Below are positions 35,563-46,108 of a stretch of 64,000 nt of DNA, piece by piece. How positions within the stretch are numbered: position 1 is the first letter of the stretch; each line of letters begins with the position of its first letter. Position numbers and translations under genes: made by a program. Source of the stretch: Perca fluviatilis (lineage: Eukaryota > Chordata > Actinopteri > Perciformes > Percidae); contig NC_053126.1 of assembly GCF_010015445.1 (NCBI RefSeq), positions 8,400,249 to 8,464,248 of the forward strand, in the 5' to 3' direction. The notes below the pieces were generated by a model. It was not told the DNA's origin, searched no databases, and was given only the letters and a program-made list of their open reading frames with translations.

Positions 35563-36467
35563 AAGTGATGGTTCAGAGTAATTCACCCTAGGGTCCTTTG
35601 CACCATGACCTCAAGCCAAACACCCCCCCAGAAGCTTTTTTCACCTGGGTTGAACATTGGGAGAGTTAGCTAGAGTAGCGTTATCAGCTGAATAGCTTAG
35701 CGCAGGGGCTAATGGACCCACGTTTGTATCTTGTAAGTTACCCCACTAATAATGCCCGAAATGATACCAAACGTCTACAAGTAGTACAAATAGGTTATGC
35801 TCGCATAAAACGATGGATTGGAAAGTTTGTAAGTACACCAGAAGTTTATGAACACTTGCCTGCTCTCCTCAGCTCTCTGCTGCTGCTGCTGCTGCTACCT
35901 GCAGTTAGACAAGTGCTTAGGGCCGTCTACAAATTACTACACCGAAAAGAGTTACAACAAAAATATTTATTAATTCAATGATTAAATAAGGTAATGTCTC
36001 CAAACTTACCTCAATTACTTGTCTCCTGCTAGTTATACTACAGCACTTACTTAAAAAAAAAAAGTTAAATTAATAAATATTTTTTTTGCATCTCTTTTCG
36101 GTGTTGTAATTTCTAGACGGCCCTAAGCACTCGTCTTACAGCAGCAGCAACAACAGCAGAGAGCAGAAGCCAGCAGGCAAGTGTTATTTACATAAACTTC
36201 TGGTGTACTTACAAACTTTCCAATCCATCGTTTTATGAGAGCATAACCTATATATACTAGTGTAGACCTTTGGTATCATTTCGGGCATTATTAGTGGGGA
36301 ATTCGATACAGGGGTCCTTAGCCCTGGCGCTCGCTATTCAGCTGATAACGCTACTCTACGCTAACTCTCCCAATGTTAGACCCAGGTGAAAAAAGCTTCT
36401 GGGTGGGTGTTTGGCTCGAGGTCATGGTGCAAAGGACCCTAGGGTGAATTACTCCGAACCATCACTT
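35563..36467. mobile_element. TA-type fold-back element with ~400-bp inverted arms
   Basis: The ends are AAGTGATGGTTC and GAACCATCACTT flanked by TA. Arms at about 35563-35975 and 36068-36467 are inverted copies along their whole length, separated by about 92 bp. Shared words include ACCCTAGGGTGAATTA-type ends, AAACTTTCCAATCCATCG and GGCCGTCTA. An 89-codon frame in the left arm (35712-35981) is produced by the repeat and a CTG run, not by a gene. Confidence 0.85.
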
Positions 36468-36589
36468 TAAGTCTGTCTGCCTTTTGTCTAGCTTCAAAAC
36501 AAAGCATTTTACTTTGGTCACTGTTAGTGAGACCTTTTGTTCAGAGCCCAAGCTGGCTCCAGCGGTGTTCAAACCTCATTTAAACAAAG

Positions 36590-36850
36590 GACCGTTTGTC
36601 AATAGTTTGAGCGGACGGTATTGGGTCTATGCAAATTTATGCAGATAGTTTTGTGAGTGAATGTCTTCTCAGCTTTTGTCATTCTGTTGCTTCCTGTAAC
36701 CTTGTATAAAACCCTGACCAGAAAACTCGTTCTGGTCAGAGAGAATCCTACAGCTTCTCGTGAGCTTCTGTCTCCTCTGTGCAGTGAATAAAACTCATCT
36801 GAACCAGCCACTGAATTGGACCTGAGAGAACTTATTTTTCCACATCACCC
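36590..36850 (+). mobile_element. Possible solo LTR-like remnant
   Basis: TATAAAACC at about 36703 is followed about 80 bases later by AATAAA (36786) and then TTTTTCCACA near 36833-36842. This promoter plus poly(A) spacing is typical of an LTR R/U5 region. No target duplication or second LTR was found, no coding remnant is present, and the assignment is weak. Confidence 0.25.
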
Positions 36851-37689
36851 ATGGAACTGTGTGTGCCTGGGTCAGCAGGGTGGATTCTGAGAACAGGCGG
36901 TGTTTTGGCAGAAGGTCTGCGTTTTCTAGACGCCCTGTGCCTAACTTCTAAAATTCCTGCTTAGAGTCCTAACAAAGCTGTGAAGCTATGGTTTGTTTGT
37001 GCATACATATGGATTACTCAAACACATGACTTGTGTCAAACTGACCTTTTTAGACAACAAAGTTTATGAGGATGACAGCCTGCATTCATACCATGCTAAA
37101 CACAGACAGGACGCTTCACAACTCTTATTTTTAGGCAATGTAGTCACCAACCTGCCTGCTACCTGCATCACGCAAGTCAGTTGGGTGTTAAGGAATGCAG
37201 AGCTGGCTTTTTTGTAACATGTATAGCCCAAGTGATAAGCCTCTGTGACAGATCACTATTAAAATTGTCATTCTTTTGGCTTCAGCTTTATGTGTCCTGA
37301 ACTGTGTGTCCCTGAATACCTAGCTGTACAGTATAGTGAGATACTGTCGTAAAGGGATGCAAATGGATCACTGGTGGCACCCACTGGCAGATTGTCAACT
37401 AGATTTTGTATGTTTATAATATCATGGAGCATGGCGACGTAATATCAGAGCCAGAATCACAGATAGGGATATTGTTTGAGGCCAGCCATGTGTCATCATT
37501 TATGAATGGAATGCATCATTGATAGGCAGCCTGTGAATGTGGAATGTGCATGTGAAAGAGAACCCTAGCAGCAGCATCTCGACCAGCACAGAGACACACA
37601 GACAGACCAGCTGACATGGTTTAAAGTTTATTGTTATTAATGTTTATGTTAGAGCAGAGTACCACCGGTTATTATAATGCATTTATTTT

Positions 37690-38246
37690 CTTGAAATGTT
37701 TATTGTCAAAATCGTTGTAATGTTTCAATTATTAATTGTATTCTTTAAATTGATATTGATCAAATAAAGGGCAAAATATGTTTATGGTCAGAGAAAAATA
37801 TACATGATGCACATCCTGTTTTCGGCAAGTCATACAAGGAACTGCTATTTAATGAGTGCATGCGCCAAAAAAAGTGTTCATGTCGTTAAATTGTTAAAAT
37901 CGTTAAAATGTTTCAGTTATTCATTTTATTCTTTAAATTGTTATTGATAAAATAATGGGCAAAATAGGTTTATGATCAGGGAAAAATTCATCTGATGCAC
38001 ATCCAAGTCATACAAGGAACTGCTATTTAATGAGTGCATGCACCAAAAAAAAGTGTTCATGTCGTTAAATTGTTAAAATCGTTAAAATGTTTCAGTTATT
38101 CATTTTATTCTTTAAATTGTTATTGATAAAATAATGGGCAAAATAGGTTTATGATCAGGGAAAAATTCATCTGACGCACATCCTGTTTTCGGCAAGTCAT
38201 GCCAGGAACTGCTATTTAATGAGTGCATGCACCAAAAAAGTGTTCA
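37690..38246. repeat. Tandem triplication, unit about 187 bp
   Basis: GTGTTCATG recurs at 37874, 38053 and 38240 (spacings 179 and 187), and the intervening sequence is conserved. The middle copy lacks about 8-10 bp (CTGTTTTCGG). The first copy is the most diverged. Words such as TTAAAATCGTTAAAATG and GGCAAAATAGGTTTATG recur in each unit. Confidence 0.9.
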
Positions 38247-38249
38247 TGT

Positions 38250-40900
38250 GCCCAAAATGTGATCCAACATGAGACTTTGTTTTGACTACCAGTATCGATA
38301 CTCAGAACTTAGTGGATCCCTATCAGAGGCACACACAGGGCTGCAGCTGTCACTGTGGACACTGTGGGCATGTCCTCTGTATTTTTAACTTTATTTCTTA
38401 GAAATCTGGAGATGTTAAGCGCCCTTTGGGAGTTTACGTTCTGCTTTTAAAAATGAACACCTGCAATTTCTGTTCTCAATATACTTAAATCTGACTTATT
38501 TTATGCCAGCAGATGATGTAGAGAGAACTTTAGTCCTCGCAGTAAAGATAGTTTCGCAACATAGTCAAACTGCTTTAGATATTTATGTTAGGTGTTATTT
38601 AGACAAAATAACTAAACGAGTTCCAGGGTAACTATTAATATAAGCTAGAGATACCTAGGATGGTGACCCCTAACCCTAAAAAGTCACGTTGAGGGAGATA
38701 GGAGCTGATGACACCACGCAGATGTGTGACATTGTCCCTTTCCTGTCAATGTTTGTTGCTGCTAACATTGTCTTTGGCAACGTTCCGTACACCTTAATGT
38801 TTTCAACTCTGACTTCTTGGTAATTTGACAGATCATAACATGCAAGGCAGTCTGGGACTATGTATGGAAAGAAGCTGAAACACGTGAGACCTCTCTCTCT
38901 CTGTCTTAGTCCAAGAGCAGGCCTAACATCGCACCGGGCTGTAACAAACAAACATTTTCGTTTTTCACATGCTGAGGTTCTCCTTTTTTTCTGTTGAGGG
39001 AGTTCCTGTAGAGATGAGTGAAGGGAAGCTGGAGGGAGTATCCCCAGTACTCAATGCTATATAAGAGACTTTGGAACCTGATAACTGCTTCTAAAAGTCT
39101 CTCCCTGGAGCTGTGAACATTCAAATAGTCTCACTTCAATTTGTCTAGACATTAGTTCTAAGCCTCTGCCCCCACTGTTTAGAGACCAGTAGTGCGGGGA
39201 GGTGATGAAAAATAATTTGTGTTGGCATTTAGAGCTGGGGTCATCTCTTATCATAACAGAAGCGCATTGATCATTTCCTGCTGGGATAATCTGAGTTATG
39301 CGATCTCCCTCCTCTGGTTGTGTAATAACCAAAACTGAAAATATGCCACAAAACGGTCCAAAGTGCATGTGCTCAGTTCTGAAACAAAGTTATCTGCAGG
39401 TTTTCTGCTGTCACAACTGTTGTACTCTACGACAGTTATGAAGGTGAAGATGGGTGAGCAGATAACCTTAAAGTGATACTGAATAGTAAAGTATGTGTAG
39501 AATATGCAGCAACGCATTAGAATACCTGCAAATTACAAAAGAGGAGATCAGGTATCTGGAGCAGGTCATATCTTGGAGTTGTGGTGAGAAACACAAACCT
39601 GAGGATGGCAGCTACACTATTACTTCTGTTACATTGGCAGCATCTGTGAAATGCCCAAGGTTTTGTGAACCAGTTATAACCAGCTCTGCCCATTGTAGAA
39701 GTCTGGGGGCAGCTGGTGCCACCAGCACAACATTACAGCACCATTCTCACATACTGCATGAAACTTGTTATTTTATATTTTGAATAGTAAAAATGTAATA
39801 GGAAAATAGGATTACTGTTTATGAGAAATGCAACATTTTTGCTCTATGTGTGTCAAATCTTACTTCGGAAGGCAAAGTTCAGTGTTGTAAATAGCTGTGA
39901 CTTCAGCGGCATTTGAAGGGAGAGGTTACATTTAGTGGCTTTGCCCCCACAGTTAGTCCCACACACAACCTCCTCAGTGGGTGAATTTTATTGGTGTATC
40001 TGGTTATGAATCAAAGGGCAAGCATGAGCAAGTGTCACATAATAACGGACCTGCGGGTCATTTAGAAACATGGAGAAACTTAAACTTAAAGATCTCCACT
40101 TTATTCTAAAAGTAGAACCTGGGTGTGGTTTTCAAATCAATTTATAATGTTAGTGGTCTAACTAAGGCAGTGGAAGAAGAAGTACTTCAGAACCTTACTA
40201 AATAAAAGTATCTAAGTATTATCAACCAAATGTACTTAGACGCATCTCAGAAGTAAAAGTATTTATTGTGCAATCAAATGTTCCGGTCAGTGTTTTACTT
40301 TTATATATAATGTTTTCTGAATTGATGTTACTGCTGCATCAATGTGTATGTTGCATTTTACTGCTCTAAATGTTTAAGGTTGTGTTCATTTTAACTCCTT
40401 TATATTTATTGGGTAGTTTAGTCCTACAGCAGTGATTCATATTCCATAAGATCATCACGTGTTAGTAGCCACCGCTGAACTAAGGTTATATTCCACCGTT
40501 AGGTATGACGTAAGCAGACAAATCAACAACACATGCCAAAATGAAATCATGTGCTATTGCTGTTTGCTGTTGTTTATATGTCCTCCACTATAGCTCTCAT
40601 TAATAGAAAAAAAAGCAACGTGATTCACAGGTAATGATGTATATAACTGTAACTTGTAATAACCCATGATTGGGAAGCCTCCTGTGCATTTGAGGTATGG
40701 TCTTCCTCTTCTGTCAATATCTAGCTCTGAAATGTTTATGTGGGAAGTTGTAGGTCTCAAGACTCAAAGGGAACATTTTGGTTGTCAACATTTTTTATGA
40801 GGGGTGGGTGCCGTGTCAGAAGGCATGTGACTGTACAGTGGGAGGAACTGGAATAGGGCCACTCATTTCTAAGCTGAAGTCACTGGATATTAGCCCTAAA
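38250..40900. other. Intergenic stretch, no gene seen
   Basis: No exon or element could be supported. The last few hundred bases are candidate ppp1r27 promoter. Confidence 0.4.
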
Positions 40901-40915
40901 ATAGCCCTACAAAGA

Positions 40916-40922
40916 GTATATA
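40916..40922 (+). promoter_or_regulatory. ppp1r27: Candidate TATA box for ppp1r27
   Basis: TATATAT lies about 375 bases upstream of the start codon. An A-rich CCTAAAATAGCC word resembling, but not matching, a MEF2 site is about 20 bases upstream. Use in transcription is inferred. Confidence 0.3.
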
Positions 40923-41296
40923 TGGGTCCTCTCCCACTAGCCCCACCAGACAACGATTCTGCGCAACAGCAAACACACTGTGCAAAAGATCATTTTAAAT
41001 TTAATTGGGAGAAATTCACAGCAAGTGAAAAAAAAAAAAAAAAGAGGACCATACAAGCTAAAAGAAGGTGACTGGATCATAGTGAAGCAAAGGATTTGAG
41101 AAGTAGTTTGCAGTAACAGCAGGAGCTACTCCAGCTGGGAGCTAAAGGGCTAAGAAGCGAGCGAGGAGAGGACACCAAGGACACAGAGCAAAGGATACTG
41201 CTCTTTTATTGGATTGGTGCGTTCTCTTGGATTTCTCCCTTCCCTCCTCCTGGGCTGACAGCATAGGGGGGAGGCAGAGCCGCAACCACCGCAGGG

Positions 41297-43229
41297 ATGA
41301 AGTACAACTACCATGTGCCGGCGTCGACGTACACACGCAGTTCACAGTACACACCAACATACAACACACCTAGCTATTACACTCCCTCACATTACACACC
41401 GTCTACACCGCACTACACCTCCGCATATACCTCTCTAACAAAGTACACCCCGACACAGTACAGCACGACGCATTACACCCCATCACAGTACACGTCCACT
41501 TACAAGGCTGCATCAACTTACATCCCCTCCTACAGCAAAGAGTCCCGGTACAGTTCTACACGCCGCACACAAGAAAAAAAGGAAAACCCTGCACCTGTAA
41601 TACCCGTCACACCTGCAAAGAGAACTGTGCACTTCCCCAATGACATCATCTTCCAGGATATTGTGAGACGAGGAGATATGGAGCAAATTGGTCGGTTCAT
41701 GAGAGCGAGGAAGGTTCGTGTGGATACGCTCTTCCACTCAGGTAAGTCTCTACAGCTTTGACTTTTTTTGTCAAAAAGCAATTTTGAGAATTGTATTTGA
41801 CATGAGAAATAACGCCAGCCAATGAGGATCGAGGCTTCGAAACTGTTTAGATGTCAATCACTGATTTGAACTGACTGCATGGCCGTTGTACGGCAGTGCG
41901 GCTGCAGAGGATCTGACGTAGTCTTGCGTGCAGGTATGGCAGCGCTACATGAAGCCGTGCTAACGGGAAACCTGGAGGTGGTGAAGCTGCTGGTGAAATA
42001 TGGTGCTGATGTTCATCAGAGAGACGAAGATGGCTGGACGCCACTTCACATGGCCTGCAGTGACGGCTACCCGGAAATTGCCAGGTGACCTTTAACCCTT
42101 TTACTCTTGACCGATCATCACGCTTCCTTTTTCAGCACACTGGTCGCACAGAATAAAACATGAAATACTATATCATCTGCTGCTGATTTCTCAAAAGCAA
42201 AATAAAACTTAGGTCATTAATTTCAATACTGAACCAACACCTACACTTTTTCTATGAAATTTGCATGCTTTAAATAACCCCTAAAAGTGTTAGAAGAGGT
42301 CACCTTATCACAATGTCCTAGCCTGACAAGCCAGACCCACATCAAGATGTTGGGTCTGGGAACTCACCATTGGCAGGGCTCAATCCGAAGGGCGGGATAA
42401 ACGGTTGTCTTTCAAATTCCCTCTGCACTCATAGCCGAATTCACACGAAACCATCGCAACTCTGCCGTCCTTACGTTAAGCCCACCCACCGACTCTATAC
42501 ACAATGTGATTGGCCTGACCAGAATTCGTTTTTTCCAGCTCGCAAGCTAGACTGACCCTGGCTGCAAATTACATTTGCTGCCGCTAGGGTGCGTCTAGAT
42601 TTCTATAGTGCCCTTTATATATCTATATAAAGGGCGCTAGATTTCTAGGCTAACAATGTCCTTACTGAGAGAAAGTTAATCTGGTAGTTTGGCTCTCAAC
42701 ACTGACAATAGGCAATAAAAAAACACACCCATGAAACAATGACATAATTCATCCCAATACACAAAACATGGTATTCAGAATTGAGTAAACCCAGGGATTA
42801 AATGAGAGGGACATCGTTGGATAGGAGGGAATTTAAAATGTTAAAATATACGAGGGAATGTTTTGTGTTAACTTGTATCCATAAGAAGAAATAATGGAAC
42901 TCATCCTCAATACATACAGCTTCAATAATACAACTGAATTTTGACCAGTTATTCTGAGGTCTTTGAGTCAAGATAGTGAAACAATGAAAAATCACAGCCA
43001 TTGAAGAAGATCTGTTGCAGTAATAATAAACTAGTCCATGTTTTTCTTTTGTTCTCATACTATATGAGAACCTCTGTTTAACAACGCTGTGCTTCATTCT
43101 CCACTTAGTTATCTGCTGTTGATGGGAGCCAGCACAGAGGCAGAGAACGAGAGCGGAGAGAAGCCTGCAGACCTCATCGACCCAGACTGCAAAGAGCTGG
43201 CCAAACTGTTTGAGACGGGCTGTGTGTGA
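41297..43229 (+). CDS. ppp1r27: Protein phosphatase 1 regulatory subunit 27 (ankyrin repeat protein)
   Basis: This is a small cytoplasmic inhibitor of PP1 that also binds dysferlin in mammalian muscle. Joined CDS: 41297-41741, 41934-42084, 43109-43229; 238 residues (human about 154). KRTVHF at about 108-113 is the PP1-docking RVxF motif. FQDIVRRGDMEQIGRF begins the ankyrin region, followed by AALHEAVLTGNLEVVKLL and DGWTPLHMACSDGYPEIA, two clear ankyrin repeats. The conserved end is DLIDPDCKELAKLFE. Phases agree (1, 2). The first ~80 residues are an added low-complexity region of Tyr-Thr-Pro-Ser repeats (YTPSHYTPS, THYTPSQYTS). The chosen start is the only ATG upstream in frame before the repeats. 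It lies next to mcrip1, as in human 17q25.3. The identity is firm; the function of the extension is unknown. Confidence 0.93.
42319..42652. mobile_element. TAGCCT...AGGCTA element in ppp1r27 intron 2
   Basis: It starts TAGCCTGACAAGCC and ends GATTTCTAGGCTA. ACAATGTCC is duplicated exactly on both sides (42310-42318 and 42653-42661), 9 bp. Near the right end GCCCTTTATA/TATAAAGGGC forms a small hairpin. It is 334 bp and noncoding. Similar ends and duplication length occur in the elements at 4075 and 10906. Confidence 0.8.
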
Positions 43230-44110
43230 CTGGGCACCAAAGGGACCCAAAGTGAGACCACAGCAACAGAGAAGACGGAAAGCTTAGCAGTCACTTGGAA
43301 AAGAAAGAAAAACATATTTAACAGTATTAAACAGTGCAATACCAACCAAACTTGTAACAGGGTGGAAGAACATAGCCAGAGTTAGGACCACGTCACTGAA
43401 CCTGTAAAGCAAAATGGTGGTTTGTTAGTTTCAAAAGTTTTTTTTTTTTTAATTTGCAGCCTCAAAGCAATACCCCATTAGGCTGCATTTCTGTTGCTGG
43501 TGGTTATGTTATTTTATTTCATTTTACTTTGTTTTGCGCATTTGTGTATTTGTCATACTGCCAGTGTCTATGCAAGAAATGTTAATCTGCGAACATCTGT
43601 CTTCACTCTCAGCTCATGTACAGTTGTACAATACCAGCAATGTCTCACCATGGTCCAGGTCTGAACACCTATTCATTTCTGAAGGAAATTAGATTAATCT
43701 ACATCCTCCTGAGCATTTCGGTTTAAGTATTCTACCGATTGTGTTAGTGTTTAGCAGTCACTTTTTAAGTAGCTGGTTGCACTCTACAGACAGTATGTTT
43801 TCAAACTGTGTATTGAATTTACAACACAGAATCTGAGCCGAGATGTTTGTGTTTTATAGACATAAAATGATGTATTATGTATTCTCACTGCTGGGCAGAA
43901 AGAGGATCAGCCAAATTAATAATTGATACTTCATTGATGGTCAGAAATATAATTAAAAAAAAAACATCAAGTTGATGCTGTATAAGCTCTTTTACTGCTG
44001 CAGTATTTCCCCCTGATGTATTGCTTTTGTTTTCTGTAGTAGAAATACGAATGTCAGCAATGAAAGTCTTATAATTTTCTCCTAATTAATTATTTTTGTA
44101 CGTTTTCATA

Positions 44111-44116
44111 AATAAA
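44111..44116 (+). terminator. ppp1r27: ppp1r27 polyadenylation signal
   Basis: AATAAA closes an AT-rich 3' UTR of about 0.9 kb (from 43230), with a T-rich and GT-rich stretch following. Confidence 0.65.
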
Positions 44117-44139
44117 GAAACCTTTTATAAATATGACTG

Positions 44140-45075
44140 AGTTGCTATTGTGTGGTCTGTGTAAGAATAAGTAAAGCTAATAGAAGTAGATGTTTCAATC
44201 CCTTTAGTAGGAAACTCTTGACACTAGCAGTCAGTGTGGAGTGGTGAAAAGGAGGGTGAGGTATGTCATTGGGGTCATCAGGTGGGCACCCTGCTTCATC
44301 GACATTTCGTTGATTGAAGCCCACAACGTCTCCAGAGGGCTCAACAGTGTACCTAGCATCCTAGGTACACCCCCCTCTATGCCATACCCTCCATATCCCT
44401 GATGGACTCTGCATGGCAGGGGCGTCCTTCTCCCTGAGTCAGGCCTAAGCCTGACCGCATACCATGTCTTCATGCTGGAGCTTTTCAGCCATCCGCTATA
44501 AGATTAACTGGGATGTATGTGCCCTCAACTTTAGTCTTGCTTTATTTAAGTTTAGTTTTGCGGCTGCCTCTGCTTTCAAATGATTCAATGATAACAAAAA
44601 TGTATCCTGATTTTCCTGGTATGGCACCCTGACGATGAACGTAAAATGAAAATACAGTAGCAACAATGACAGATATTTTAGTGTTTTAGGAAAACAAAAA
44701 TGGGCAATTTTAGATTAGTGAGAGCATGTCTATTCACCAAAAGTTTAGTAAGATGCAGATTTACATGACCTTGATATAAGTTATAAGACATCACAATTAT
44801 AAATTGTGGGATTGTTTTGATAACATTATCATACTTTTTTCATTTAACTTAAATTTTGAACAGAAAATCTCAGGTAGGCCTATAATTCAATTAGCCTACG
44901 TTTTATTTTTTGTGTCAAATCATAGCAGAAGGACACTTTCCATCTAGAAAGGTCTAGACCACACTATAATCTGTATGTTTCTGGTATTTATTTCCATTAA
45001 GTCAATTATTTCATCCCAACTGTGCATTTACTTATGTTATTGTGTAGTTCTTCTTTATATATAGCTATATATACA
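44140..45075. other. Intergenic stretch, no gene seen
   Basis: AT-rich spacer between ppp1r27 and mcrip1; no exon recognised. An 80-codon open frame at 44231-44473 (minus) has no family resemblance. Confidence 0.4.
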
Positions 45076-45165
45076 TGTGCTTTATGTCTTTATTTATTTG
45101 TGTGTGTGTGTGTGGCATATATATATATAAATGCACAAAAATAAATAAAGACATAGCTAAAGCAC
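45076..45165. repeat. Inverted repeat upstream of mcrip1
   Basis: TATGTCTTTATTTATTT (45083-45099) is perfectly inverted at 45139-45155. The pairing extends outward to GTGCTTTA/TAAAGCAC after a 3-base bulge. The loop holds short TG and TA runs. It may be a degraded small transposon or a simple fold-back. Confidence 0.7.
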
Positions 45166-45300
45166 TTCCGTGTCTTTTCCAAGCTTTTCCCGGAAATGAT
45201 TGGTTGGCATTGGCAACGTTTTAGCCAGGTCTAACGGCGTACGAGTCTCTGAATAAAGAAACCGAAAGGAAGGGTTATAAAAAGGTTTGTTAACTATCTT
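45166..45300 (+). promoter_or_regulatory. mcrip1: Probable mcrip1 promoter and noncoding first exon
   Basis: Two ATTGG words (inverted CCAAT, near 45200-45215) lie in a GC-richer segment with CpGs, and no TATA is seen. A possible first-exon donor is AAAAAG then GTTTGT near 45286. An AGCT tandem run follows in the intron (about 45440-45465). Confidence 0.4.
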
Positions 45301-46108
45301 AACAGCGTCTCTTTTACTGTACATCTTGAAAATGTTATTACTGCGTTAATCGTCTTTCTAACAAATATTTGGGACCAGTAACGCCAGGAAATATATTAGC
45401 TGATTGAAGCTAAGCTCCGACAAGACAATGTAAATCGTCCAGCTAGCTAGCTAGCTAGCTAGCTAAAGTTAGCTGAAATTATTGTGTCAGCAAATCTATA
45501 GTAAGCTGTCCAGGACAAAGCTATAGGGGGACACGAATCCCAATAAGCAAAAACGATTTTAGGGACAATAAATAGTCCTTGTTCATGAGAATTTGACCAG
45601 CGGCTAACCTACCGGGTCTGTCTATATAGCCTGCTGCTAACACTACTGAAGCTACTAATGTAAAAACGTAAACAAAAGCCCCTTGGCATGCTAACGTCAA
45701 TATTTGATCAGGTTTCCAGACGCACAGCGTACCATAGCTCTATGGAAATGAGTTAACGTTAGAAACGATGAGTTAACAACATTTATATCGTTACTAATGT
45801 TACTTGACTTACCAGAACTCTTCTGGAGATATAGTTTATTGTAAGTGACTAGTAAGTAACGTTAGCTATCAAATGTAACTGTGGGCTAACCAGCAGTGTT
45901 ACCCGTTTACTGATTCTAATAGTTAGTTTTGATGTAAATGCGGGCCTAAGTTATGTCATTTAGAAACTGACTTCTTAGATCACGTGGAGATGCTATACTT
46001 TCCATTGTTGTTTATTGTTAGAATTCAGCTGAGGACTTCTGAACCTTTTTTATTCTTCAAATCCACTCACCATAGAGGAGCGAGGAGCGAGTACAGACTG
46101 CAAACAGA

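Noticed and set aside
35712..35981. 89-codon frame with a leucine run
   Set aside because: Lies in one arm of a fold-back element, and the leucines come from a CTG run.
36590..36850. Full endogenous retrovirus
   Set aside because: Only a TATA/poly(A)-spaced segment resembling an LTR is present; no coding remnants, second LTR or target duplication.
37690..38246. CRISPR-like repeated array
   Set aside because: Units are about 187 bp and head-to-tail without spacers, in a vertebrate genome; it is an ordinary tandem repeat.
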